Positions 1-9,500 of a DNA stretch of 37,679 nucleotides are shown one piece after another. The notes under the pieces were generated by a model. It did not search any database. It was not told the DNA's origin and was given only the letters and a program-made list of their open reading frames with translations. The position numbers and the translations under genes were made by a program. Position 1 is the first letter of the stretch; each line of letters begins with the position of its first letter. Source of the DNA: an uncultured Succinatimonas sp. (GTDB taxonomy: Bacteria; Pseudomonadota; Gammaproteobacteria; Enterobacterales; Succinivibrionaceae); contig USBR01000006.1 in NCBI GenBank assembly GCA_900552905.1, positions 1-37,679 of the forward strand, read 5' to 3'.

Positions 1-53
1 CAGATTTTGTAGTTTTTTGCATTTCTTTATGGAATATTTTTCTACAAAATCTG
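1..53. repeat. 12-bp perfect inverted repeat at the window edge
   Basis: Bases 1-12 (CAGATTTTGTAG) are the exact reverse complement of bases 42-53, with 29 nt between the arms. The stem is AT-rich and lies just before the terminator at 65-86. It may belong to the 3' end of a gene outside the window. The function is unknown, and the left side is cut by the window edge. Confidence 0.5.
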
Positions 54-64
54 AGAAAAAAAAG

Positions 65-86
65 AGGCTGCATTGCAGCCTTTTTT
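65..86 (+). terminator. Intrinsic terminator of an upstream gene
   Basis: A 7-bp stem (AGGCTGC 65-71, GCAGCCT 75-81) has a 3-nt ATT loop and runs into a T tract (81-86). An A-rich run precedes the stem, so it could also work on the minus strand. It probably ends a gene that lies left of the window. Confidence 0.8.
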
Positions 87-264
87 ATTGCTTAAAAATG
101 GAACATTTTGCACAACCTACATAAATTTTAATAATGTTCAGCTATTATTTATAAAAATTTGTATAGAATAATAAAAAGCTTTTAGAGCGTATATAACTAT
201 AACAATAGACGTATATCTTACATACAAGAACCAATTTTCTGTTTTAGATGGTTAGGAGTAAATG

Positions 265-810
265 ATGGGTTATCAAAAGGTTGACGTGTCTGAGGCGTTT
301 CGTGTCTATACCGGTGGCGGCACGGTAACCGTGGCTACCACCTCAGAGCAGGGCGTCAGCGATATTATGACGGCTGCCTGGAACTGCCCCTTTGATGCAA
401 GTGAAATTCTGGTGGTTTTGGCCTCGACCCATACTACTACCGAAAATATTTTAAAAACATCTAAATTTGTTGTTGCCATTCCAGAGGCTTCACAGAAAGA
501 GCAGATCCTAAATGTAGGTTCTGTCCATGGCCGTGATTGTGGCGATAAATTTGCGGCTACAGGTGTGCCTTTTGAGCTTTCTGAGAAGTTACAGATTAAG
601 GTTTTACCTAACTGCTTAGCTTATTTCGAATGCGAACTTGCCGATAAGGAGCTCTTAGCTAAGACTGGTATCTGCATGGGGCATGTTATCAATCTCTATG
701 TTCGTGAAGGCTTGTGGAACGAAGAAGAGCATAGCTTTGCTAAAGGCGCTAAGCTATCTTTACATCATGTTACCGAAGATAAATTCTTAACCGGTGGCGC
801 GGAGGCTTAA
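265..810 (+). CDS. Flavin reductase-like (FMN-binding split barrel) domain protein
   Basis: A 181-residue protein that looks like the flavoredoxin / DIM6-NTAB flavin-reductase family, small FMN-binding proteins that move electrons between NAD(P)H or redox partners and flavin. Family features seen are an early G-G-G-T-V-T-V strand, a S-D-I-M-T-A-A-W motif near residue 32, and a V-G-S-V-H-G-R-D segment near residue 87. There are two ATGs in tandem, at 262 and 265. The Shine-Dalgarno AGGAG (254-258) is only 3 nt from the first and 6 nt from the second, so the second was chosen. The stop is immediately followed by the next gene, so the two are probably cotranscribed. The family call is good, but the substrate cannot be told from the sequence. 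Confidence 0.75.
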   Translation: MGYQKVDVSEAFRVYTGGGTVTVATTSEQGVSDIMTAAWNCPFDASEILVVLASTHTTTENILKTSKFVVAIPEASQKEQILNVGSVHGRDCGDKFAATGVPFELSEKLQIKVLPNCLAYFECELADKELLAKTGICMGHVINLYVREGLWNEEEHSFAKGAKLSLHHVTEDKFLTGGAEA

Positions 811-811
811 T

Positions 812-1156
812 ATGAGTGAGAACAATCAAGATCGCATCGTCGATTATGCCCTGTCTCTTTTTAAAGTCACCGCCGAAGAGTCTTTAGCTTATGACTCTCC
901 TTCTGAGTACGAGCGCTTATTGCACTTTGCTCATGATGATGAATACGAGCTTTGTTTTGATATCGATATTCTGCGCGAGGGCGAGGAGTTTTTAGAGGAT
1001 GATTTTGAATACCCTCTGTATAAAGTTAGCCTCGTCTATAGCAAGAAGAATCGTCATGATGATTATGACGATACGGTAGCGGCAAATCTTTACTTCTCCG
1101 ATGAGAGTATGCGCGAGCAACAAGGGCGTGTAGATTGGTTCCCCAATGGGGATTAG
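812..1156 (+). CDS. Small acidic protein of unknown function
   Basis: A 114-residue protein that I do not recognise. About a quarter of its residues are Asp or Glu (roughly 30 of 114), with runs such as H-D-D-E-Y-E and L-E-D-D-F-E. No signal peptide, membrane segment or metal-binding motif is visible, so it is probably cytosolic. The open frame extends upstream to 794, but the ATG at 812 has a GGAGG (801-805) placed 6 nt ahead and sits one base after the flavin-reductase stop, so it was chosen. The tight spacing puts it in one operon with the flavin reductase, and a strong terminator follows. Confidence 0.7.
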   Translation: MSENNQDRIVDYALSLFKVTAEESLAYDSPSEYERLLHFAHDDEYELCFDIDILREGEEFLEDDFEYPLYKVSLVYSKKNRHDDYDDTVAANLYFSDESMREQQGRVDWFPNGD

Positions 1157-1162
1157 AACAGC

Positions 1163-1190
1163 GGGGTCACGAGGGTGACCCCTTTTTTTT
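1163..1190 (+). terminator. Strong intrinsic terminator
   Basis: A perfect 8-bp GC-rich stem (GGGGTCAC 1163-1170, GTGACCCC 1175-1182) with loop GAGG is followed by eight T (1183-1190). It ends the flavin-reductase operon. The last two T overlap the stop codon of the convergent L,D-transpeptidase gene. The other strand has no T tract after the stem, so it should act only on plus-strand transcripts. Confidence 0.92.
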
Positions 1191-1821
1191 AAGGAAGAAT
1201 TGTTATCTTGGTGCCGACATCGACCAGGGAGATGAATTCGTCGATATCTGGATTTAACAGGGCAATACAGCCATTGGTCCAATCGGTGCGCTGAACGGTC
1301 TCTTGATATTCACTGCGTGAAGGCGGTTGACCGTGAATCATGATCATGCCACCGGGGCGCATGCCCATCTTGCGCGCATTGAGAATATCCTGTTCATTAG
1401 GATAGGAAATGTGGAAGGCGCGATAATAATTAGAGCGCTCCTTAATATAATCGAGAGTATAGTCACCCTCAGGAGTACGGCGGTCGCCCTCGTATTGCTT
1501 GCGACCTACCGGGCGATCTGAAAGCGCAATCCAATATTTCTTGACCACGCGATTTTTATTCATAAGTATCATCTGATGGTGTGATTTATGAACGATCACA
1601 TGATCGACTAAATTTTTGCGCAGTCCATAGCTTCCGGCGGGGAAGATATTAAGACCGTAGATTTTACCTAATTTCTGATAATCAAAATCCTCGTCATAGA
1701 CTACATCTTCACTGACAGCCTGAGAGAGGAGATCATTTGGTAAGTTATGCCAGATCTGAGCGCTGACACTGCCGGCAAAACTTAATATCATAAAAAAAAT
1801 GCTGTAAACTAAGGTCTTCAA
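1189..1821 (-). CDS. L,D-transpeptidase catalytic (YkuD) domain protein, exported
   Basis: A murein L,D-transpeptidase family protein of 210 residues from the chosen start. The YkuD signature is clear: a His in M-I-M-I-H-G (about residue 163) and the catalytic Cys in D-W-T-N-G-C-I-A-L (about residue 185). Such enzymes make or edit peptidoglycan cross-links or attach lipoproteins, in the periplasm. The open frame runs back to 1908, across the parC start. The TTG at 1821 is preferred because GGAG lies 6 nt ahead and the protein then begins with a normal signal peptide (K-T-L-V-Y-S-I-F-F-M-I-L-S-F-A-G-S-V-S-A, cut before Q). It is divergent from parC, with about 85 bp between starts. The exact reaction cannot be told. 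Confidence 0.85.
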   Translation of the reverse strand: MKTLVYSIFFMILSFAGSVSAQIWHNLPNDLLSQAVSEDVVYDEDFDYQKLGKIYGLNIFPAGSYGLRKNLVDHVIVHKSHHQMILMNKNRVVKKYWIALSDRPVGRKQYEGDRRTPEGDYTLDYIKERSNYYRAFHISYPNEQDILNARKMGMRPGGMIMIHGQPPSRSEYQETVQRTDWTNGCIALLNPDIDEFISLVDVGTKITILP

Positions 1822-1906
1822 TTGACACTCCAGAACTAAGCGTTGGCATACGGATATGTGCCCGCACAAATTATACATTATAGTCCCGTTTAGGTGAGAT
1901 TTTTCC

Positions 1907-4204
1907 ATGCAAGATAATGAAGAACATAAGCGCGCTTTAAGCTTAGACGGCGTGGAGCAATTGCCTTTAGCGCAATTTGCTGAGGATGCCTATTTAAATT
2001 ATTCCATGAATGTTATCCGTGACCGTGCCTTGCCCTCAGTCACCGATGGCATGAAGCCGGTACAGCGCCGTATTGTTTATGCTATGGCTAAGCTTGGTAT
2101 CAATCCTAAGGCTAAGCATACTAAGTCTGCGCGTACTGTAGGTGAGGTTTTAGGTAAGTATCATCCGCATGGAGATTCCGCCTGTTATGAGGCCATGGTC
2201 TTGATGGCTCAGGACTTTAGTTATCGCTATCCCCTCATTGACGGTCAGGGAAACTGGGGTGATGCTGAGGAGCCTAAATCTTTTGCGGCAATGCGTTATA
2301 CCGAGTCGCGCTTAGCTCCATATGCTAATGTCTTGCTCTCCGATCTCAATCAAGGATGCGTAGAGTGGATGCCAAATTTTGATGGTACTGTTGACGAGCC
2401 TAAGGCCCTGCCGGCGCGACTGCCGAATATTTTACTCAATGGTACTACCGGTATTGCCGTGGGTATGGCTACCGATATTCCGCCGCATAATCTCAATGAG
2501 GTGGCGAGCGCTTGTATCTATCTTTTAGATAATCCTGAGGCTACAGTTGCAGAGCTTATGACCATGGTTAAGGGCCCGGATTATCCTAATGGTGCGGATA
2601 TCACTACCTCTAAGGCTGAACTTTTGCGTATGTATGAAAGTGGCCGCGGGATTATCCGTCAGCGTGCAGTCTATGAGCTTGAAAAGGAAGGCATTGTGAT
2701 TAAGGCCTTACCGTATCAGGTCTCAGGCGGTACCGTCGAAAAGCAGATTGCCGATCTCATGGCGAAGAAAAAGCTCTTACAGATAAGCGATATTATCAAT
2801 GCCTCCGATCATGAAAATCCCTGCAAGCTCATCATTGTGCCTCGCTCAAAACGGGTGGATGTCAATGAGCTCATGGAGCAATTATTTGCTTTAACCTCGC
2901 TTGAAAATACCTATAGAGTAAATCTCAATATCTTAGGTTTAGATGGAAAGCCGGCGGTTAAAGATCTCAGGACTATTTTAAGTGAGTGGCTGAGCTTTAG
3001 AGTTAAGACTGTGACCTCGAAGCTTCAGCATCGTTTAGATGCGGTAAATGCTCGTTTGCATTTATTAGAGGGTTTACTTACGGTCTTTTTGAATTTAGAT
3101 GAAGTCATCGAGATCATAAGACACGCAGATGATCCTAAAACTAAGCTTATGGAGCGCTTTAAGCTTACTGAGCTACAGACTGAATATATTTTAGAGACTA
3201 AGCTAAGGCAATTAGCTCGTTTAGAGGAGATGAAGCTTACAGCTGAGCAAGATAAACTCTTAGAGGAAAAATCTAAGCTTGAAGGCTTATTAGGCTCAGA
3301 GAAAAAGCTTAAGAGCTATATTAAACGCGAAATTAAAGAAGATATGAAGCTCTATGGCGATGAGCGTCGCTGTGAGCTCAATGAATGTGAGGCTGCCGTT
3401 GCCATTTCTGAGGAAGAGCTCTTGCCGGTAACTTTAGCTACAGTAGTGCTCTCAAAGATGGGCTGGGTGCGCTCGGCTTCAGGTGCTGATGTCGATGCTA
3501 GCTCTCTTACCTATCGTTTAGGCGATAGTTTCCTCTCTAAGGCCTCAGGTAAGAGCAATGAAAGTGCCGCCTTTATCTCCAATAAGGGCCGCGTCTATGC
3601 GGTAGATATTCGCGATTTACCCTCAGCGCGCAGTCAAGGTGAGCCTTTATCCTCTAAGGTAAAGCTCTCCGATGGGGAAAATCCCGTGCATGTGCTCATT
3701 GCCCGTGAGGGAGATAAATATCTTTTAGCAAGCTCTAAGGCCTATGGCTTTGTCTGTGACGGTAAGGATTTGTTTACCCGCAATCGTAGCGGTAAGGCTT
3801 TGGTCAATTTAGATAATGATGCTGAGATCTTAACGCCGCTTAAGGTTACAGATGTAGAGAGCGATCTTGTGGTGGTTGCCAGTAAATTAGGACGTTTATT
3901 AGTTTATAAACTCAGTGAATTGCCTCATTTAACCTCAGGTCGTGGCAATAAGCTTATCAATATCAATGGCGCTAAATTAGAGGTCGGCGCTGATGGTATT
4001 GCGGCTTTGACTTTGGTAGCGTCAGGATCTTCTTTGATTATCCATTGCGGTAAGCGCGTGCTCAATCTTAGCGCTTCAGAACTTGCTGATCGTGTCAGCA
4101 GTAGAAGCCGCAGCGGCGATCTGCTTCCGCGCGGCTTCCAAAAGGTCGACTCTTTAGAGACGGTAACTAAGGTCCCTGAAGAGGTGGTATTTGAGTTAGG
4201 CTAG
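1907..4204 (+). CDS. parC: DNA topoisomerase IV subunit A (ParC)
   Basis: The A subunit of topoisomerase IV, which unlinks daughter chromosomes and relaxes supercoils together with ParE. At 765 residues it aligns along its whole length with E. coli ParC. The catalytic tyrosine is Y131 in A-A-M-R-Y-T-E-S. The quinolone-determining region [13 protein letters not shown] has Ser91 and Glu95, which match wild-type E. coli S80 and E84. The C-terminal beta-pinwheel domain starts near residue 505 (M-G-W-V-R-S-A) and carries the Q-G-E-P-L segment. parE is not adjacent on either side. The stop codon overlaps that of yggT (convergent). The start ATG has only weak Shine-Dalgarno support (AGGTGAG about 9 nt ahead) but fits the family N-terminus. 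Confidence 0.97.
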   Translation: MQDNEEHKRALSLDGVEQLPLAQFAEDAYLNYSMNVIRDRALPSVTDGMKPVQRRIVYAMAKLGINPKAKHTKSARTVGEVLGKYHPHGDSACYEAMVLMAQDFSYRYPLIDGQGNWGDAEEPKSFAAMRYTESRLAPYANVLLSDLNQGCVEWMPNFDGTVDEPKALPARLPNILLNGTTGIAVGMATDIPPHNLNEVASACIYLLDNPEATVAELMTMVKGPDYPNGADITTSKAELLRMYESGRGIIRQRAVYELEKEGIVIKALPYQVSGGTVEKQIADLMAKKKLLQISDIINASDHENPCKLIIVPRSKRVDVNELMEQLFALTSLENTYRVNLNILGLDGKPAVKDLRTILSEWLSFRVKTVTSKLQHRLDAVNARLHLLEGLLTVFLNLDEVIEIIRHADDPKTKLMERFKLTELQTEYILETKLRQLARLEEMKLTAEQDKLLEEKSKLEGLLGSEKKLKSYIKREIKEDMKLYGDERRCELNECEAAVAISEEELLPVTLATVVLSKMGWVRSASGADVDASSLTYRLGDSFLSKASGKSNESAAFISNKGRVYAVDIRDLPSARSQGEPLSSKVKLSDGENPVHVLIAREGDKYLLASSKAYGFVCDGKDLFTRNRSGKALVNLDNDAEILTPLKVTDVESDLVVVASKLGRLLVYKLSELPHLTSGRGNKLININGAKLEVGADGIAALTLVASGSSLIIHCGKRVLNLSASELADRVSSRSRSGDLLPRGFQKVDSLETVTKVPEEVVFELG

Positions 4205-4731
4205 AAGGCGAACCAATAGATACCGAAGATGCCGAAAAAGAGGCGATTGAGGGCAAAGATCGCGATCAGCACCACCATAAGAGAAATATCGATCATGCCA
4301 ATAGGCGGGATGATTTTCTGAACTGGGGCGGTGATAATGGCGGTAATTTGCCCAACATAGAAGCTAAAGGCACGGGTACTAGGTAGCCAGGAGCTTAAAG
4401 CCTGAGCAAAGAGTAGGCAGATCACTAAATAGCCAAAGCTCTTTATGAACATCACCAAGGTGAGGATGACCATTTCCTGCACGCTCATCTTGAAGCTAAA
4501 GAATAAAGCGCCAAAGGTCGCCATGCAGATAAAGAGCGCGACGATAAAGCCGCCTAGGTAAAAACTACCTATATGCAGACCGCGGCGGGGCAGGCGCTTG
4601 ATTATAGGATCAGTAAGTTTAATTACTGCCTGCGTTAGCGGATGGTAATAATCAGCGCTTGATGATTGCAGCAATGAGCGTAGCTGAAAGAGCATGACCA
4701 AGGCTTGTACGGCTAAAAATAAAAAATACAC
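4201..4731 (-). CDS. yggT: YggT family integral membrane protein
   Basis: A 176-residue, very hydrophobic protein with the two tandem YGGT-type repeats of the family. The first starts at the N-terminus ([15 protein letters not shown], then [13 protein letters not shown]). The second begins near residue 97 (Y-L-V-I-C-L-L-F, then S-W-L-P and [13 protein letters not shown]). About four membrane segments are expected. The role of the family is not settled; it is often linked to osmotic or division phenotypes. It lies 12 nt downstream of the fused yggS-proC gene on the same strand, reproducing the common yggS-proC-yggT operon. Its stop shares the CTAG at 4201-4204 with the parC stop. Confidence 0.9.
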   Translation of the reverse strand: MYFLFLAVQALVMLFQLRSLLQSSSADYYHPLTQAVIKLTDPIIKRLPRRGLHIGSFYLGGFIVALFICMATFGALFFSFKMSVQEMVILTLVMFIKSFGYLVICLLFAQALSSWLPSTRAFSFYVGQITAIITAPVQKIIPPIGMIDISLMVVLIAIFALNRLFFGIFGIYWFAF

Positions 4732-4743
4732 GCTTACTCCTTA

Positions 4744-6261
4744 TTAGTATAGTTTTTCAAATTCATAGGTTCGGTCTAAACTGGCCTTGATGGTGGCAGC
4801 CATCATCTCTTCAAATTTATAGGCCGTCATTTGGCTTAGTCCTGCAAAGGTAGTACCACCCTTAGAGGTTACCGCCTCACGTAAGCTTGCAAGAGAAGTT
4901 TCAGGATTATGTTTTGACATATTTGCACCGCCTAAGAGGGTCATTTCCACCATCTCACGTACGGCTTTTTCCTCTAAGCCATAGCGACAACCCTCAGCAC
5001 AGAGAGCTTCCATAAAGCGATAGACAAAGGCCGGACCACAGCCGCAGATAGCGCCGATGACATTGAGCTGTTGCTCATCGCCCTCAAAGCATTGACCTAA
5101 ATTAGCTAATAGCTCGCGGCATAATTGTTTTTCCTCAGCATCGACATTCTGTGCATAACTTACAGCAATCACCCCTAAACCAAGTTTAGCAGGGGTATTA
5201 GGCATAATGCGGATAAGCTTATCTGAATTTATGTATTTTTTAATGGAGGCGAGCTTAAAACCGGCGGCCATAGAGATGACTAGCTTTTGGCTAAAGTCGA
5301 TATTATGCGCAGCTAAATCCTCTAAGACTTGGGTTAAAATTTGCGGCTTTACTCCTAAGAAGATGACATCAGCCTGCGTTGCAGCTTCGATATTGTCACA
5401 TGTGATCTTAGCGCCAGCGTCTTTAAAGTGGCTGAGTTTTTCAAGATGCGGGCCTGAGACTATGATCTTAGCGGTGCTATAACTTTTAGCGATACCGTCA
5501 AAGATACAAGTCGACATATTGCCACCGCCGATAAAGGCAATGTGTTTATTAGCAACCGCGGCTTTACTATAAGAACGCTCACCAAAGATAGCTGTGCCGA
5601 TACGGATTTCAGTTGAGCCGGCGGCAATTGCCTCGTGCAGATCATGCGTCATCCCCATAGAGAGGGTATCGATAGAGGCAATGCTGTCTTGATACTGTTT
5701 AAAAATTGTCTCTAAGGCTTTAAATTCACGGGCAATTTCTGCCATATCGTCAGTCTCTTTAGCCACGCCCATAAAACCCTTTAGCACTAAGCGCTCACAT
5801 TCTAAGCACGCTTTAACTAAGGAATCGAGATCCTCAAAGCTACAGCCAGATTTTTGTGCTTCAGCGCTTAAGTTCACTTCTAATAAGATTTCCAAAGGCG
5901 GTAAAGCTTCAGGTCTTTGCTCGTTAAGACGCTTTAAGATAATCTCTCTATCGACGCTTTCGACCATATCGAAATTAGCAGCAATGAGACGGGTTTTATT
6001 CTTTTGGATAGGGCCAATAAAATGCCATTTGATGTCATTAAGGCCTTGTGCTTTGATTTTCTGAATTTTATCGACAGCTTCGTTGACATAGGATTCGCCA
6101 AAATGACGCTCTCCTTGGGCATAGGCTTCTAAGATCATTTCAAGAGGTTTAGTCTTGCTGACACATAAAAGGTCGATGTCCTTACTCTCACGGGAGCTTT
6201 CCTGGGCAAATTTTTCAATATTAGCGTGAATTTTTTGCAAATTGTCTTTAATGCTATTCAT
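4744..6261 (-). CDS. Fused PLP homeostasis protein YggS and pyrroline-5-carboxylate reductase ProC
   Basis: One 505-residue open frame joins two normally separate proteins. Residues 1-233 are a complete YggS/PLPBP, a fold-type III PLP carrier that balances vitamin B6 and amino-acid pools. They show the PLP lysine K36 in V-S-K-T-K-P and the C-terminal phosphate site in I-R-I-G-T-A-I-F-G. Residues 239-505 are a complete ProC, the NAD(P)H-dependent last step of proline synthesis. It has the dinucleotide motif F-I-G-G-G-N-M-S (243-250) and the signature region containing V-T-S-K-G-G-T-T-F-A-G-L near the C-terminus. Only about five residues (A-A-V-A-N) link them. No ATG, GTG or TTG occurs in frame between residues 233 and 248, so ProC appears to depend on fused translation. 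yggT follows by 12 nt. Confidence 0.93.
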   Translation of the reverse strand: MNSIKDNLQKIHANIEKFAQESSRESKDIDLLCVSKTKPLEMILEAYAQGERHFGESYVNEAVDKIQKIKAQGLNDIKWHFIGPIQKNKTRLIAANFDMVESVDREIILKRLNEQRPEALPPLEILLEVNLSAEAQKSGCSFEDLDSLVKACLECERLVLKGFMGVAKETDDMAEIAREFKALETIFKQYQDSIASIDTLSMGMTHDLHEAIAAGSTEIRIGTAIFGERSYSKAAVANKHIAFIGGGNMSTCIFDGIAKSYSTAKIIVSGPHLEKLSHFKDAGAKITCDNIEAATQADVIFLGVKPQILTQVLEDLAAHNIDFSQKLVISMAAGFKLASIKKYINSDKLIRIMPNTPAKLGLGVIAVSYAQNVDAEEKQLCRELLANLGQCFEGDEQQLNVIGAICGCGPAFVYRFMEALCAEGCRYGLEEKAVREMVEMTLLGGANMSKHNPETSLASLREAVTSKGGTTFAGLSQMTAYKFEEMMAATIKASLDRTYEFEKLY

Positions 6262-6358
6262 TTATTTTCTCAAAAAAACGTATTATGAAGTATTATAGGG
6301 ACCGTTTTTACGGCATGAGCTTTTGTGCTTATTTTGATTTAACTAAAAGGAATGTCAA

Positions 6359-6547
6359 ATGTTTGTAATTGATCCTGAAAAATGTACTCAATGTGGTGAA
6401 TGTATGGATATTTGTCCATGCGGCGCTGTGGTTGAACAGGATGATGGCACTTTTGCCATTGATAAGGATTTATGTGCCGAATGTGCCGTCTGTCAGGACG
6501 AATGCGCTTTCGAGGCCATCTCTGAAATCGACTTTGCCGCCGTCTAG
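6359..6547 (+). CDS. Small 2[4Fe-4S] ferredoxin
   Basis: A 62-residue bacterial-type ferredoxin, a low-potential electron carrier of the cytosol. Two complete cluster motifs are visible. C9-x2-C12-x2-C15-x3-C19-P is the first. C39-x2-C42-x2-C45-x3-C49 is the second, followed by Ala where Pro is usual. An extra Cys21 follows the first motif. AAAAGG (6345-6350) lies 8 nt ahead of the ATG. The gene stands alone between the fused yggS-proC gene and the channel gene, so its redox partner is not shown by context. A hairpin spans its last codons and stop. Confidence 0.93.
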   Translation: MFVIDPEKCTQCGECMDICPCGAVVEQDDGTFAIDKDLCAECAVCQDECAFEAISEIDFAAV

Positions 6548-6571
6548 TGCGGCAAAGCCTCATCTATTTTT
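6532..6571 (+). terminator. Probable terminator overlapping the ferredoxin stop codon
   Basis: A 9-bp perfect stem (CTTTGCCGC 6532-6540, GCGGCAAAG 6549-6557) has an 8-nt loop holding the stop codon TAG (6545-6547). A short T run at 6567-6571 follows, separated by about 9 nt, so it is a less than ideal terminator. The same hairpin lies just beyond the stop of the convergent channel gene and may protect both mRNA ends. Confidence 0.5.
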
Positions 6572-9500
6572 AATCTAAGGCCTTTTGGGCACACTTAGTC
6601 ATTTCAGTGGCGACCTCGGCCTTATCGAGATTTTTGATATTAACCTCCATCATATTGAAAGGAATCTCGATATTATTCTCCGCAAAAATCCTCAAAGTCT
6701 CAGAGCAGAGATAATCGAAGGTAGGCTTACGCTTACCGATCTCGTTAACAAAGACATCGCAGTGAATATTGACACTGCTATCGGCTAGAGCTGAGATAAA
6801 TACCGACGGTTGCTTAGTGCGCGAAATCTCCGGACAACGGGAGATGATCTGCTTTAATAATACCTTAGCTTTCTCAACATCGGCGCCATAAGCTACACCT
6901 ACATCAAAATCAAGTTTCGTGACCGTATTGCTCAGCGACCAGTTAGTTAAAGCTGAGGTGATGAACTGACGGTTAGGGATCATGACTTCCTTATTTTCAA
7001 AGGAAATGATGGTGGTGGAGCGGATACGGATCTTATTGACAGTACCTGAGAGGCCTGACAGGGTGATGATATCGCCCACACGGATCTGACGCTCAAAGAG
7101 AATGATGAGGCCAGAGACGAAGTTTGCGAAGATTTCCTGTAAACCGAAACCTAAACCTACGGAGAGGGCGGCGACTAACCACTGTAAATTTTCCCATTTA
7201 ATTCCGATAGCACCGGCTGCAAAGATGATACCTAGGGCGGTAATGCCATAGGAGGAAACGATCCTGACGGTATAGGCGGTACTACGGGTGGTATTGTCAG
7301 AGCGTAAGAGCAAGATCCTCTCTAAGAGTGCCGGTAAGTTGCGATTTAGGATGCCAGCTACGGCTAAGATAAAGAGCGCCAGGAGAATATCGGCAACGGA
7401 TAAAGACTCAGTGATCACCATCTGACCGTTAACGAGTTGCTCATTTGAGAGCACATTGACAGTCTTAAGATAGCCTAAAACACCGGCTAAATCGTTCCAG
7501 AGAATATAGACACAGACCACAATGAGGGCTAAAAGCATGATATTGACCAGCTTAAAGGCCTTAGCCCCGATGAATTCAAAGCGGATACCGTGCTTGTGGG
7601 CGGGGATCTTTTTATTATCATTGCGCTTTTGGGCTTTAATTTTCTGCAGACGATGGGCTAAGATGGCGCTTTCGACAGTGTGCATCATGCGTCTTAGGGT
7701 ATGCTTTAATAGCCAGTATAAAAGCACAAAGTAGAAGGTATAGGCTAGGCGATTGATGAGTTTTACTGTGGTGTAATAGTAACCTGACAGCATCATCACT
7801 AAGACTACAGTCGGAACACATAGACAAAGCGCGCCTAAAATCCATAAAGCCGGGGATAGACCTTCGGTTTGTAATTTATTTTTAACCCAAGAAGCTGAGA
7901 GTAGGACTAGGGCTAAAGAGCATAAGACTACAATTAGATAACCTAAAATATCGTAATAAATACTCTCAGAATCGATTTCAGCAATATTAGCTACCACCAA
8001 TACCGGAATGACCGCGATCCAAATTTTACCCATAAGGATACGCTGTTGTTCTAATTGTGCCGGTGGAATGCAGAAGTGACGCTGCGCTAAAGAGTTAGGC
8101 TTTAGGATCTCTAAGAAGAAGACAAAGACTGCAATATGCAGTGATAGCATCATGATAACGCGATCCTGAGAGCTACTGTCAGAGAGCAGCAAGATCACAA
8201 AGACCGCACCTAGAGCGATACGCCAGATCATCTTCGGGAGCTGATTGAGAATGGAGACTACGATCGCCACCGGAGTTACCCACAATTTATCGTTTTGATG
8301 ATCAAGGCGTAGCGCTAAACGATTTTCATGGTGCTTTAAGGTCTTTCTAAAATAGAGAATAAAGAAAGCGATAAAGGCTAAAGGCGAGAATTTAATTAAA
8401 GTATCGATAGTATCGTCGTTAAATTCCTCGGTGCGAATTTTCTGCACAATCGAGCTAAATTCATTGGCAAGATAGGGCAGAGCGGTGGTTAAAAACTCAA
8501 AGCTTAATGGCTGATTACTCGGGATCCAAAAGAGCTTTTCGGTAATATTGTTTTTAAGCTGTGATCTTAATTTATTAAGTTCGGTGTAATCGATCTTAAG
8601 GGCAATAGAGGTATTGAGTTCATTGGCAAGCTCTTGATAGAGATTGTTATACAGAGCCTGACGCTGCTCTAAAATGGATATGACCTTAGAGCGTTTGGAA
8701 GCTAAGCTTGGAGTGAGCTTAATCAACTCGTCAGCGGCTTTTTGCAGATCAAAGAGGGAGTCGCGGCGCTCTTTGAGCTCATATAACCATAAATTGAGAT
8801 CAGGAATGGTCTCATCGAGGTTATAGCTGAGCTTAATCTCCGGAATCACGCTTTGTTGCTTATTTAAAAGACGGGAGAGCACTAAACTGCGGTCTAAATC
8901 CTGCAATTGAGCGTCTAAGCTCTTTTGAATCTGCTGAATTTGACTGAGAGTTGAGGCCACATCATGCGCATCTTTATTTAAAAGGTTGTTGCGCGCGCGG
9001 GAGTCATTGAGATAATTGAGGACATTTTGATTGACCTTTAACAGCTTTAAGAGCTCGGGATCATCAATTTGTGAGGCCTCTTCTTTGGTTTTGCTCTCGT
9101 CATCCTTTTGCATGACTAAAAGCTCAGTCTGGCGATTTTGTAGCGCAGTAATATAGTCTTGATAATACTTAAGCTTAATGGACAAGATCTTAAAGCGATA
9201 ATCTGCCATATTCTGCAATGAAGATAAGCCCTGTAGCTGCTCTTGAAGTAAGGTATTTTGCTGGGTTAAGACTAAAACCTCTAAAGCTTTAAGCTTAATG
9301 TTTAAAGAGGTGATGTCGCTAGATGCATTGATAGCCTCCATATCGGTCTTAATTTTGGCTTTATTGGAGGTAAGTGTGCTTTGCGCCTTTTCAGGTAAGG
9401 TCTGCAAAATACTGGTATCGGCGGTGAGCTTGGTGATCTCATCTTGAAGCGCTGTAGATTGATCCTTAAGCTTAGTTAAGTTTTCACTGACAGCATCGGC

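Noticed and set aside
992..1282. Minus-strand 96-residue open frame
   Set aside because: It crosses the strong terminator and two well-supported genes in other frames, and has no ribosome site or family likeness.
1327..1521. Plus-strand 64-residue open frame inside the L,D-transpeptidase gene
   Set aside because: It is a shadow of the catalytic domain, which is clearly coded on the other strand.
1843..1884. parC promoter from TTGGCA and downstream TATACA or TATAGT
   Set aside because: Spacing between the -35-like and -10-like elements is too long (over 20 nt), so no confident promoter was called.
4744..6261. The YggS-ProC fusion as a sequencing artefact
   Set aside because: Both halves are complete and in frame, the linker reads normally, and no start codon or ribosome site for a separate ProC is left at the junction. 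Kept as a real fusion, pending read support.
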